A DNA stretch of 64,000 nucleotides from Humibacter sp049446075 (lineage in GTDB: Bacteria > Actinomycetota > Actinomycetes > Actinomycetales > Microbacteriaceae). Positions 27,016 to 35,471 of the stretch are shown piece after piece (position 1 is the stretch's first letter; the number at the start of each line of letters is the position of its first letter). The notes beneath the pieces were generated by a model. It had not been told where the DNA came from and did not search any database. It was given only the letters and a program-made list of their open reading frames with translations. The translations under genes and the position numbers were made by a program. Location: positions 1 through 64,000 of the forward strand of contig NZ_JBMSEB010000002.1 in NCBI RefSeq assembly GCF_049446075.1. Direction: 5' to 3'.

Positions 27016-27031
27016 ATGTTACCGGTCACAT
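27016..27031. promoter_or_regulatory. Candidate operator upstream of araDBA
   Basis: ATGTTACCGGTCACAT is palindromic at 14 of 16 positions with a CG centre, as in LacI-family operators. It lies 85 bases upstream of the araD start in the gap after lacI. The sequence differs from operators elsewhere in the window, suggesting a separate repressor, most simply the LacI at 27150. Confidence 0.5.
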
Positions 27032-27037
27032 GGAGGC

Positions 27038-27079
27038 GGGGCCAGTCCGGTCCGGTGGCCTCTGGGGCCAGTCCGGTCC
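27038..27079. repeat. Short tandem repeat upstream of araD
   Basis: GGGGCCAGTCCGGTCC occurs twice with a 26-base period inside the 218-base gap between lacI and araD. No function is apparent. The rest of the gap shows only the candidate operator and the araD ribosome-binding site. Confidence 0.7.
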
Positions 27080-27149
27080 CGTGGGCGCTGGGGCGAGGCA
27101 TCCTGTCATCGGACGTCGGCCGCCGATCCCCGAACGACGACAGATCCCC

Positions 27150-28154
27150 TCATAGGATGTCCGCCGCGGATTCCCGAACGACGAGACGCGGCGGCGCGAT
27201 GGATGCCTGTTCAACGGCCTCGACACCGAGCACCTCCGCGACGCACGCCCTGGCCTCGCCGTCGACGTCCATGCGCACGGTCGTGAGCGGTGGCCGGTAG
27301 AAGGCGGCGTCGGTGTTGTCGTCGAATCCCACGACAGAGACGTCGCCGGGAACGGAGACGCCCAGCAGCTCGAGGCCCGACATGAGCCCGAGCGCCATCT
27401 GGTCGTTCGCCACGATCACGGCCGTGATGGCTGCGGAGCGCACGCACTCCGCGATGTCTTCGGCGCGCGCGGCGCCGGATGCCGCCGACCAGTCCCCGGT
27501 CCACCGTTCAACCGGATCGATACCGGCGGCGGACATGGCCTCTTCGAACCCGCGAGCCCTCGTGGCCTCTTCCACCCAATCGGCCGGACCACCCAGCCGC
27601 GCAATGCGCCGATGCCCCCGATCGACCAGATGCCGCACCACGAGAGCGGATCCCTCGGCCTGCCTTCGCGCGCCTTCATCGGACGGCAGGGACGCGATCC
27701 GAACGCCGGTGCCGTGCTCGAGCAGGGTCGAAACGGTCGACACGCGAGGGGCGACGACCACGACACCGTCGACACCCTGCGAAAGCAGATGCTCGAGGGA
27801 TGCCACGGCCGACGATTCATCCGAGGCATCGGCATAGACAGTGGTCACCCACCTGCCCGCCGCGCGGGCGGCGCCCTCCAGCGCAACCACGCCCATCGAC
27901 GGCCCGAACAGCGCCGCGTTCGACGCGATGACCCCGAGCGTGCGCGTGCGACGAGTGCCCAGTGTGCGGGCCGCGTTGTTGACGCGGTAGCCGAGGGAGA
28001 GCATGGCGTCTTGCACCCGCTGCCGCGTCTCGTTCCGCACGCTCGGGTGCTCGTTGATAACCCTGGACACCGTCTGCGTCGACACGCCGGCGAGCGCCGC
28101 CACCTCGCGCACACCCGCGCGGCGTGTCTCGGGTGCGAGGTCAGGGCTGTCCAT
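27150..28154 (-). CDS. LacI-family repressor upstream of araDBA
   Basis: Regulator of 334 aa with helix-turn-helix GVREVAALAGVSTQTVSRVI and an effector domain containing VIVANDQMALGLMSGLELLG and VVGFDDNTDAAFYRPPL. It lies directly upstream of araDBA in the same direction, the usual position of a local arabinose repressor; Gram-positive AraR proteins are instead GntR/LacI hybrids, so the similarity is functional only. The start ATG 28154 has no strong Shine-Dalgarno. It follows another lacI gene by 66 bases. Confidence 0.92.
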   Translation of the reverse strand: MDSPDLAPETRRAGVREVAALAGVSTQTVSRVINEHPSVRNETRQRVQDAMLSLGYRVNNAARTLGTRRTRTLGVIASNAALFGPSMGVVALEGAARAAGRWVTTVYADASDESSAVASLEHLLSQGVDGVVVVAPRVSTVSTLLEHGTGVRIASLPSDEGARRQAEGSALVVRHLVDRGHRRIARLGGPADWVEEATRARGFEEAMSAAGIDPVERWTGDWSAASGAARAEDIAECVRSAAITAVIVANDQMALGLMSGLELLGVSVPGDVSVVGFDDNTDAAFYRPPLTTVRMDVDGEARACVAEVLGVEAVEQASIAPPRLVVRESAADIL

Positions 28155-28220
28155 GAGGCATCACGATAGCCGGGTGAGCGATCGCCCCTACTCGGGCCCG
28201 CACCGTTCAGGCGGGCAGAG

Positions 28221-29231
28221 TCACACGACGCCGAGTGTCGACCCCCTTGCCACGAGTTCGGGCTGCACGCGTTGGATGCCGGGCAACGGGGAGCCGGCGA
28301 TGGCATCCAGCAGGAGCTCCCCGGCTCGGCGCCCCACGTCACCGAGTCGACGATTCACGGTCGTGAGCGGAGGGCGGCTGCCCTCGACGATCACGTCCCA
28401 GTCATCGAATCCGGTGACGGCGATCTCGTCAGGCACCACGACGCCGCGTTCACGAAGCCGGTCGACCACGCCACGCGCGATCTGATCGTTTCCGCAGCTG
28501 ACGGCATCCGGCGTCTCGTCCCCGTGGTCGAGCAGGATGTCGATCGCCGCGCGGCCCCACGCCTCGCTCCACGCACCGTGCAGGGGCTCGTGCACGAGAG
28601 AACGGCCGGCTCGCTCGGCTGCGTCTCGCGTGGCATCCGCTCGCACCTTCGCGCTGAACTGATCGACCGGTCCGGTGATGTGCGCCAGCCTCTGCCTGCC
28701 GAGGCTCGCAAGGTGGTCGACGATAAGGGCTGCCCCTGCTGCGTCATCGGTCACAACCGACATGTCGTTCTCGTCCTGCGACGGGGCATGCGCGTACACA
28801 ACGGGCACGTCGGCCTTGAGCGATCGGCGCGGATCGGTGAATCCTCCGGTCACGATGACGCCGTCGACGCGCTGCTCCCGCAGCCGCTCCAGGTAGTACT
28901 GCTCGCGCAAAGGGTCGTCGCGTGTGTCGCAGAGCAGCACCATGATCTGACCGAGGCTCAGTGCGTTCTCCGCCCCGAGCAGAATCGGCAGGCTGAAGCG
29001 GCCATTGGAGTCGCCGGTGAGCAGCGCCACCGTCACGCTTCTGGTCGCTTCCCTCGCCCGCTCGGTGAAGCCGAGGCGATCGGCGGCTTCACGAACACGA
29101 CGGCGGGTGCTCTCCCGAAGCTGGCCCGTGTTGTTCAGCGCCTTCGAGGCGGTCGCAGGAGAGACGCCTGCGGCGAGCGCGACATCCGCCACGCGCACGG
29201 TGGGATGCCCCGACACCGGCTCCACGACCAC
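28221..29231 (-). CDS. LacI-family repressor divergent from GH127 gene
   Basis: Regulator of 336 aa: helix-turn-helix VRVADVALAAGVSPATASKAL, hinge, then effector domain with AVSCGNDQIARGVVDRL and VTGFDDWDVIVEGSRPPL. GTG 29231 is used with AAGGAAGG/GGGAG upstream; a second GTG two codons on is possible. It diverges from the GH127 gene across a 191-base gap containing the perfect palindrome TCCGGAACGTTCCGGA, its probable operator. It likely senses the sugar handled by GH127. Confidence 0.92.
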   Translation of the reverse strand: MVVEPVSGHPTVRVADVALAAGVSPATASKALNNTGQLRESTRRRVREAADRLGFTERAREATRSVTVALLTGDSNGRFSLPILLGAENALSLGQIMVLLCDTRDDPLREQYYLERLREQRVDGVIVTGGFTDPRRSLKADVPVVYAHAPSQDENDMSVVTDDAAGAALIVDHLASLGRQRLAHITGPVDQFSAKVRADATRDAAERAGRSLVHEPLHGAWSEAWGRAAIDILLDHGDETPDAVSCGNDQIARGVVDRLRERGVVVPDEIAVTGFDDWDVIVEGSRPPLTTVNRRLGDVGRRAGELLLDAIAGSPLPGIQRVQPELVARGSTLGVV

Positions 29232-29358
29232 GTCTCCCGCCTTCCTTTGCGTTCACCCGTACACGCCGCGGAAAGCCGTTCCGCGCCGTCAAGCGCCCAG
29301 AATATCAAGCGTCGGCGGGTTGACCGCGGAGCGCGGCCGAGTTACCGTGAATGTTTGG

Positions 29359-29374
29359 TCCGGAACGTTCCGGA
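29359..29374. promoter_or_regulatory. Operator palindrome upstream of GH127 gene
   Basis: TCCGGAACGTTCCGGA is a perfect 16-bp palindrome with the CG centre of LacI-family sites, 49 bases upstream of the GH127 start and 127 bases from the divergent lacI. A half-site-like GGAATGTTC follows directly. Confidence 0.7.
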
Positions 29375-29422
29375 ATGTTCTCACGAACTCACGCAACCAC
29401 CACATCACCGAGGATCATCGTC

Positions 29423-31300
29423 GTGTCCACCATCGCCTCGTCAACAGCTCCCACTCACTCCGACCCCGACGTGCGCGTCGACGGGCCGGCGCATCCGCTC
29501 GCCCCGACGGCGCTTCGCCCGCTCGCCCTTTCGGACGTGTCGATCGGCGAGGGATTCTGGCTCGATCGCCAGCGCGCCAACCGCGACGTCTCCATTCCTG
29601 ACGGCCTGCGCCAGCTGCGGGATGCCGGCAACCTCCGCAACTTCGAGATCGCCGCCGGTCGCGCAGAAGGTGAGGCCGTCGGCCCGATCTTCGCCGACTC
29701 GGATGTCTACAAGTGGCTGGAGGCCGCGGCCTGGGAGTACGCACGCGAGCCCGACGAGCAGTTGCTGGCCGACCAGCTCGAGATCACCGAGCTCGTGTCC
29801 GCTGCCCAGGAGGACGACGGCTACCTCAATACGGTCGTGAGACTCCGCGAAGGCGAGCGTTACCGGCATCCGGAGCGCAACCACGAGCACTACTGCGCCG
29901 GACACCTGATCCAGGCCGCCGTCGCGCAGAAGCGGGCGACGGGCCGTGACGACCTGCTGAACGTGGCGGTTCGCGTGGCCGATCACCTGGTCCGCGAGTT
30001 CGGACCGCGCTCGGCGACCGGCAGCGAGGGCGACGTGGACGGGCATCCGGTGGTCGAGACGGCGCTCGTCGAGCTCTACCGCGAGACCGGCACGGAAGAG
30101 TACCTCGACCTGGCGCGCTGGTTCGTCGATGCCCGGGGACACGACACGCTCGAGCGCTTCGGCGGCAATTCCACCTACCTCTCCGACCGCGTGCCTGTGC
30201 GGGAGGCGTCCACCGTCGAGGGTCACGCGGTGCGAGCCGTCTACCTCACGACGGGCGCGACCGACGTCGCGATCGAGACCTCGGACAGCGAGTTGCTGGC
30301 GACGCTCGGCAAGCAATACGACCACATGGCGGCGACGAAGCAGTACGTCACCGGCGGTCTCGGCGCCAGATGGGACGGCGAGGCTTTCGGAGACGAGTAC
30401 GAGCTGCCGTCCGACCGCGCATACGCCGAGACATGCGCCGCCATCGGTGCCGTGCAGTGGGCGTGGCGGATGCTGCTCGCCACCGGCGAGGCATCCTACG
30501 GCGACCAGATCGAGCGGCTCCTCTACAACGGCTTCCTCGCAGGAGTGTCGCTGCGAGGCGGCGACTACTTCTACGTCAATCCGCTGCAGGTGCGGCACAA
30601 CGCCCATGCGGACGACGAGCGGACCCCCAAGAACGGGCGCCTGCGCTGGTTCGGCTGCGCCTGCTGCCCTCCGAACATCATGCGCACCCTGTCAAGCCTC
30701 GGCGGATACCTGGCGACATCCGACTCGGACGGGGTTCAGCTGCACCAGTACGTGTCGGGTGCCGTGCGAGCGAGAACGGATGCCGGCGAGGTCGAGCTGA
30801 CCGTGCACACCGAGTACCCATGGGACGGCCGAGTGCGCGTGACGGTGAACTCCGCCCCGACCGCCGCTGTCACGCTGAGCCTCCGGGTGCCGGCATGGGC
30901 CGAAGGCGCAACGCTCGACGGCGCGGATGTCACCCCCGGGCGTTACGCCACGGTCACCCGCGCCTTCGCCGCCGGGGACACGCTCGAGTTCGTACTTCCG
31001 CTGACGGCACGTGTCACCCGGCCGCATCCGCGTGTGGATGCCGTGCGCGGCTCGGTCGCCGTGGAACGCGGTCCCCTCGTCTACGCATTCGAGCGTGCCG
31101 ACCAGCCTGAGGGCGTCGTGCTCGATGACGTCTCCGTGGAGCCGGATTCGCTCTCGGAGGCCGAAGGTCCCGACCTCGTCCCGGGGCTCGTGGGGATCTC
31201 GGTACGCACCCGCGATGGCCAAGCACTGACCGGTATCCCGTACTTCGCGTGGGCGAATCGGGGCGCCGACGACATGCGGGTGTGGTTGCCCGAAGCCTGA
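29423..31300 (+). CDS. GH127 beta-L-arabinofuranosidase (HypBA1-like)
   Basis: Cytosolic hydrolase of 625 aa. GTG 29423 behind GAGGA is preferred because an upstream ATG at 29351 would overlap the operator palindrome. The protein has the (alpha/alpha)6 barrel of GH127 and the zinc site known from Bifidobacterium HypBA1: Glu and Cys in AETCAAIG and the adjacent pair in CACCPPN, where one Cys is the nucleophile. Such enzymes remove beta-L-arabinofuranose, for example from hydroxyproline-linked arabino-oligosaccharides of extensin. Released arabinose would enter AraA. It stands alone as a transcription unit facing its lacI. Confidence 0.9.
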   Translation: MSTIASSTAPTHSDPDVRVDGPAHPLAPTALRPLALSDVSIGEGFWLDRQRANRDVSIPDGLRQLRDAGNLRNFEIAAGRAEGEAVGPIFADSDVYKWLEAAAWEYAREPDEQLLADQLEITELVSAAQEDDGYLNTVVRLREGERYRHPERNHEHYCAGHLIQAAVAQKRATGRDDLLNVAVRVADHLVREFGPRSATGSEGDVDGHPVVETALVELYRETGTEEYLDLARWFVDARGHDTLERFGGNSTYLSDRVPVREASTVEGHAVRAVYLTTGATDVAIETSDSELLATLGKQYDHMAATKQYVTGGLGARWDGEAFGDEYELPSDRAYAETCAAIGAVQWAWRMLLATGEASYGDQIERLLYNGFLAGVSLRGGDYFYVNPLQVRHNAHADDERTPKNGRLRWFGCACCPPNIMRTLSSLGGYLATSDSDGVQLHQYVSGAVRARTDAGEVELTVHTEYPWDGRVRVTVNSAPTAAVTLSLRVPAWAEGATLDGADVTPGRYATVTRAFAAGDTLEFVLPLTARVTRPHPRVDAVRGSVAVERGPLVYAFERADQPEGVVLDDVSVEPDSLSEAEGPDLVPGLVGISVRTRDGQALTGIPYFAWANRGADDMRVWLPEA

Positions 31301-31339
31301 GGCAGGCCGGGTCGCGGCGCGGGCGGGGTCCGATCCGCC

Positions 31340-31397
31340 CAGATCCGACGCCGTTGCACACCGACCGTCGATAAGACGCGCAACAGCGCCAGATCTG
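31340..31397. repeat. 58-bp palindromic repeat, unit 1
   Basis: Imperfect hairpin with outer arms CAGATC/GATCTG and inner GTTGC/GCAAC. It is first of three units of equal length in the 575-base gap between GH127 and GH36 genes, which has no credible gene. Confidence 0.8.
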
Positions 31398-31495
31398 CGG
31401 GCCCACATGCGCGTGTAGTTGACCTAAGCCCGAGCCCGGCCCGTAGCCGCCCGAGAGGTGAGCCCAGCCCCGCCCTCCGCAGATTCTGGTCGAGC

Positions 31496-31553
31496 CAGAC
31501 CTGACGCGATTGCACACCGATCGTCGCTCCGGCGCGCAACAGCCCTCGATCTG
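31496..31553. repeat. 58-bp palindromic repeat, unit 2
   Basis: Same layout as unit 1, starting 156 bases later, with TTGC/GCAA inner arms retained and one mismatch in the outer arm. Confidence 0.8.
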
Positions 31554-31635
31554 CGGGGCCGATGACGGGCCGGCTGCGGGGCTGCTCGCAGCGGCGGCCC
31601 GGCCTCGCCCTGCCCGGGGTGCGGCCTCGTCGAGT

Positions 31636-31693
31636 CGGATCTGACGCCGCTGCGCACCGACCGTCGATCAGGCGCGCAGCTGCGCCAGATCTC
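31636..31693. repeat. 58-bp palindromic repeat, unit 3
   Basis: Third unit, 140 bases after unit 2. The inner arms are changed on both sides (CGCTGCG / CGCAGC), so pairing is kept although the sequence differs. Confidence 0.8.
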
Positions 31694-31731
31694 CGGGCCC
31701 GGCGACGTGGGGCTGCCGGCCCCGTGAACTC

Positions 31732-31780
31732 TTGATAGCGGTTTCAGAAATCTCGGTGTATATTCCTGAAAGCGCTATCA
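31732..31780 (+). promoter_or_regulatory. GH36 operon promoter with two operators
   Basis: Two sites flank the putative promoter: TGATAGCGGTTTCA (31733-31746) and TGAAAGCGCTATCA (31767-31780). A -35-like TTGATA (31732) and -10-like TGTATA (31757) have 19-base spacing. The same two operator sequences occur at 38445-38490 upstream of the secreted hydrolase, so both promoters probably answer to the LacI at 37269. Confidence 0.75.
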
Positions 31781-31875
31781 AGCTTGCTCCCGATGCAGGC
31801 ATCTCGAGCGGATCATGACCCGGCCAAGCATCCGGGTGCAGCTGCCCGAGGCCCATCCCGAACCTGAGGACGACG

Positions 31876-34041
31876 ATGACCGAGACCACCCTCCGCCTTG
31901 ACGATCCGGCCCTACCGGTTCGCCACGATTCGGCAGAGGGGGTCCGCACTCTCCACTGGGGAGACGAGGATCTCTTGTTCGAGATCCGCTGGTCGGATGC
32001 GAGCTCTCCAGCCCTCGCGAGCGTGCGCACCGCCGGCGTCGATGTGGAGCTGCCACACTCCGTGCCGCTGGTCGAGATCGTCACTGCTGCGCAAGGGCAC
32101 CTTCCCGCGAACGACCGCCTCGCCCGCACACTGATCGGGGCAGAGGCACGATACGTCTCCCATACCGTGACGCAGACAGCGACCGGATCCCGTCTCACGA
32201 TCACCGTGCGACATGCCGCCTCGGGAATCGAGGCCGAGCTTTCGCTGGTTCGGGCCCACGGTGTGTCGGCGGTGCAGGCATCCGTCGCCGTCAAGAACGT
32301 CGGCTCTCGACCCGTCATCCTGCGATCCGTGCCGTCGCTCACCGTTCCGCTCGGCAGCAATCCGGACGGCGCTAGCCCGTGGCTTCTGCGCCAGGGGCGC
32401 AGCGACTGGCTAGCAGAGGGCCGGTGGTCCGCGACCGATCTGAACGAAGAGCTCCCGGATGTCGGCGAGGACTTCGCGGGGCACCTTCAGCGCGGCGAGC
32501 TCTCGCTCGTGTCCACGGGGACCTGGTCCACCGGCAAGCACTTGCCCGTGGGCGTCGTCGAGCGCGCCGGGATCGCCTGGATGTGGCAGATCGAGCACAA
32601 CGGTTCGTGGCGCTGGGAGATCGGGCGGGATTCGGTCGGGTCGTACCTCTCGCTCTCCGGGCCGACGCACCCCGACCACAACTGGCTCAAGCAACTCGCG
32701 CCGGGCGAGGAGTTCGTTACGGTTCCCGTGGCGCTCGCAATCGGTCAGGACTTCGAGGGCGCTGTCGCGGCGATGACCGAACATCGCAGGACGAGCCGTC
32801 GCAGGCATCCCGATGCCGAGCGCCTGCCCATCCTCTTCAACGACTACATGAACACCCTGGCCGGCGACCCGACCGAGGAGAAGCTCCTTCCGCTCGTCGA
32901 GGCGGCCGCGAGCGTCGGGGCCGAGGTGTTCTGCATCGACGCCGGCTGGTACGACGACTCCGGCGACTGGTGGGACAGCGTCGGAGCGTGGCAGCCGTCG
33001 CACACGAGATTCCCGAGCGGACTCGGCCACGTCATCGAGCACATCCGTCTGCGCGGGATGACTCCTGGCCTGTGGCTCGAGCCGGAGGTCGTCGGAGTCA
33101 ACAGCCCCCTCGCTGCCGAGCTTCCCGATGAGGCCTTCTTCAGCCTGGGCGGCGAACGCATCGTCGAGCACGGCAGGTATCACCTCGATCTCCGCCACCC
33201 GGCTGCGAGGGCGCATGTCGACGGCGTCATCGACCGTCTCGTGGCGGATCACGGCATCGGCTATTTCAAGCTCGACTACAACATCGACCCCGGGACGGGC
33301 AGCGACAGAGCCGCCGACAGCACGGGCGATGCCCTCCTCGAGCACAATCGGGCGCACCTGGCGTGGCTCGATTCCGTTCTTGACAGGCATCCGCAGCTCG
33401 TGCTCGAGAACTGCGGATCGGGGGCCATGCGCTCCGATTGGGGCATCATGTCGAGGCTGCAACTGCAGTCGACCTCCGATCAGCAGGATGCCCTCAAGTA
33501 CCCGCCCATCGCCGCCGCCGCGCCCATGCTGGTGCTGCCGGAGCAAGCAGCCAACTGGGCATACCCGCAACCGTCGATGACCGACGAAGAGATCGCGTTC
33601 ACGCTCGCCACGGGCCTCGCCGGACGCTTCTTCCTCTCGGGCCATCTCGACCACATGTCAGCGGAGCAACGTGCGCTCGTCGCGGACGCCGTGGCCATCG
33701 CCCGCTCGCTGAGGCAGCATCTGCGCACCGCGAGGCCGTTCTGGCCGCTCGGGCTGCCTGGTTGGGACGACTCCTGGGTCGGGCTCGGCCTCACCTCGCA
33801 ATCGGAGACCACGCTGCTCTTGTGGAACCGTGACCCCTCGATCTCCACCGTGTCCGTTCCGATCGAGGGCCGGTTCGCAACAGCACGTGGCTCCTTGCTT
33901 CGCACAGTCTTCCCCCGAGCTCTGACCGAATGGTCCGCCGAGCACCTGGGGGAAAGCGGAACCATACGGGTGCACAACCACACCGGCTCCCCCGGCGCCC
34001 GATTGTTCCGTCTCACCGCCGACGGCGGACCCAGCAACTGA
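31876..34041 (+). CDS. GH36 alpha-galactosidase-like glycosidase
   Basis: Cytosolic hydrolase of 721 aa without signal peptide. An N-terminal beta-supersandwich (about 1-320) is followed by the (beta/alpha)8 barrel with the family order: DAGWYDDSGDWWDSVGAW, GLWLEPEVV, nucleophile Asp in YFKLDYN, ENCGSG and acid/base Asp in QSTSDQQD. Alpha-galactosidase is the default activity. In this arabinose-rich setting it might act on alpha-galactosyl-arabinose or on a beta-L-arabinopyranoside, which has the same ring geometry. It heads the operon with the second CUT1 importer and lacI. Confidence 0.9.
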   Translation: MTETTLRLDDPALPVRHDSAEGVRTLHWGDEDLLFEIRWSDASSPALASVRTAGVDVELPHSVPLVEIVTAAQGHLPANDRLARTLIGAEARYVSHTVTQTATGSRLTITVRHAASGIEAELSLVRAHGVSAVQASVAVKNVGSRPVILRSVPSLTVPLGSNPDGASPWLLRQGRSDWLAEGRWSATDLNEELPDVGEDFAGHLQRGELSLVSTGTWSTGKHLPVGVVERAGIAWMWQIEHNGSWRWEIGRDSVGSYLSLSGPTHPDHNWLKQLAPGEEFVTVPVALAIGQDFEGAVAAMTEHRRTSRRRHPDAERLPILFNDYMNTLAGDPTEEKLLPLVEAAASVGAEVFCIDAGWYDDSGDWWDSVGAWQPSHTRFPSGLGHVIEHIRLRGMTPGLWLEPEVVGVNSPLAAELPDEAFFSLGGERIVEHGRYHLDLRHPAARAHVDGVIDRLVADHGIGYFKLDYNIDPGTGSDRAADSTGDALLEHNRAHLAWLDSVLDRHPQLVLENCGSGAMRSDWGIMSRLQLQSTSDQQDALKYPPIAAAAPMLVLPEQAANWAYPQPSMTDEEIAFTLATGLAGRFFLSGHLDHMSAEQRALVADAVAIARSLRQHLRTARPFWPLGLPGWDDSWVGLGLTSQSETTLLLWNRDPSISTVSVPIEGRFATARGSLLRTVFPRALTEWSAEHLGESGTIRVHNHTGSPGARLFRLTADGGPSN

Positions 34042-34089
34042 CACAGCACACGTAACGAGATGATCGTTACCTCATCAAGGAGCAATTCA

Positions 34090-35409
34090 ATGAAGAAGAC
34101 ACTCGTCGGGCTCGCCGCCGTGGCGGCGGCAGCAGCCCTCGCCCTGAGCGGATGCAGCGACCCCGGCTCAGGCGGAACCTCCGGCGGCAGCGCCCAATGG
34201 CCTGCGCAGAACACCGATCTGAAGGGCACCACCCTCACCATCTGGGCCGCACAGAACTCGAACAAGACCGCGGACTCGGTCATCACGGGATTCGAGAAGC
34301 TGACAGGCGCCCAGGTGAAGGTGGTGACCATTCCCGACCCATACGAGCAGGGCGTGGAGACCAAGGTCGCAACGGGTGACAAGCCCGACCTCGCGTTCTG
34401 GCAGCCGACGGCGTCCATGCTCACCACGATCAACGCCAAGACCAATCTGCAATCGCTCGAGGGCGCGCCTTGGGCGAAGAACTACACGGGCAATCTCGGC
34501 AAGATGACCGGCCTCCTCGACGGAACCCGGTACGCCGCACTCGTCACGACGCCTGCCGTGATCGGCGTGTACTACAACAAGGACGTCTTCGCGAAGGCCG
34601 GCCTCTCCAGCACCCCCACGAACTGGAAGGACCTCATCGCCGACGCGCAGACGCTGAAGAACAAGGGCATCGACCCGTTCTACGACTTCGGCGGCGGCGG
34701 AAGCCCGTGGGCCACCCAGTGGTGGGTTCAGGCTCAGCTCGCGGATGCCGCCAAGAACGGCCTCTGGGATCGCGTGAACCAGAACAAGGAGAAGTTCACC
34801 GACCCCACGATCCTCAATGCCATCAAGCAGTACAAGTCGCTGATCGATGACGGGTACTTCAACTCCGACCTCAAGACGGCGACCTTCGAGGACCAGGGAA
34901 GCGCACTCCTCGGCGGCAAGACGGCGATGGCCCTTCAGGTGAACTCGTTCTTCGGTGAGCTGCAGGCGACCGCCTCCACCAAGGAGCTGAACGCGAAGAT
35001 CGGGTTCTTCCCCATCTCGCCGTCCGGCAACATCGGCACTTACATCCCCGATCAGAGCAACGCGCTCGTCGCCTTCAAGACCGGAGACAGCAAGCGTGAG
35101 GCCGCAGCCCGGCAGTTCCTGTCGTACTGGCTCGGTCAGGGCTACGGGTCGTTCGTGAAGACGCAGAACACCGTCTCGCTCCTGAAGGGGACAGCAACGC
35201 CGTCGAGCGTTCCCACCGCATTGAAGGATGTCGCCGCCTCGCTCGACGACTCCGTCGGCTCCATGCAGGCGCTCGCGGTGGCCAACCCCGACCTCTACCT
35301 CAACCTCGGCGACATGATCCAGGGCACGAAGACGCCCGAGCAGGTCGCGGAGACCACACAGATCCAGTTCGCGCAGTTGGCGAAGGCGCAAGGCGTCAAG
35401 GGGTTCTGA
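34090..35409 (+). CDS. CUT1 sugar ABC substrate-binding lipoprotein (second system)
   Basis: Sugar-binding lipoprotein of 439 aa, SBP_bac_1 type. ATG 34090 behind AAGGAG. The lipobox LSGC gives Cys22, then a Gly/Ser linker. The fold patterns TLTIWAAQNSNKTADSVI and GVYYNKDVFAKAGLS are typical. It follows the GH36 gene by 48 bases. Cargo is probably the oligosaccharide that GH36 cleaves, liberated outside by the co-regulated hydrolase at 38536. Confidence 0.94.
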   Translation: MKKTLVGLAAVAAAAALALSGCSDPGSGGTSGGSAQWPAQNTDLKGTTLTIWAAQNSNKTADSVITGFEKLTGAQVKVVTIPDPYEQGVETKVATGDKPDLAFWQPTASMLTTINAKTNLQSLEGAPWAKNYTGNLGKMTGLLDGTRYAALVTTPAVIGVYYNKDVFAKAGLSSTPTNWKDLIADAQTLKNKGIDPFYDFGGGGSPWATQWWVQAQLADAAKNGLWDRVNQNKEKFTDPTILNAIKQYKSLIDDGYFNSDLKTATFEDQGSALLGGKTAMALQVNSFFGELQATASTKELNAKIGFFPISPSGNIGTYIPDQSNALVAFKTGDSKREAAARQFLSYWLGQGYGSFVKTQNTVSLLKGTATPSSVPTALKDVAASLDDSVGSMQALAVANPDLYLNLGDMIQGTKTPEQVAETTQIQFAQLAKAQGVKGF

Positions 35410-35423
35410 TCCCGATCCACCCT

Positions 35424-35455
35424 CAGGTGCCGGCGGTTCCCTCCGCCGGCACCTG
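35424..35455 (+). terminator. Hairpin between binding-protein and permease genes (second CUT1 operon)
   Basis: Perfect 13-bp arms CAGGTGCCGGCGG and CCGCCGGCACCTG around a 6-base loop, no T-tract. It is placed like the hairpin at 6111-6153 in the first CUT1 operon, which suggests differential expression of binding protein over permeases. Confidence 0.7.
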
Positions 35456-35471
35456 AACGAAAGGCCCGAGA

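Noticed and set aside
29351..29422. N-terminal extension of GH127 from ATG 29351
   Set aside because: It would translate through the operator palindrome and lacks a Shine-Dalgarno. GTG 29423 has GAGGA at good spacing.
31340..31693. Possible CRISPR array
   Set aside because: The three repeats are 58 bp and diverged, the spacers are 98 and 82 bases and similar in composition, and no cas genes are present.
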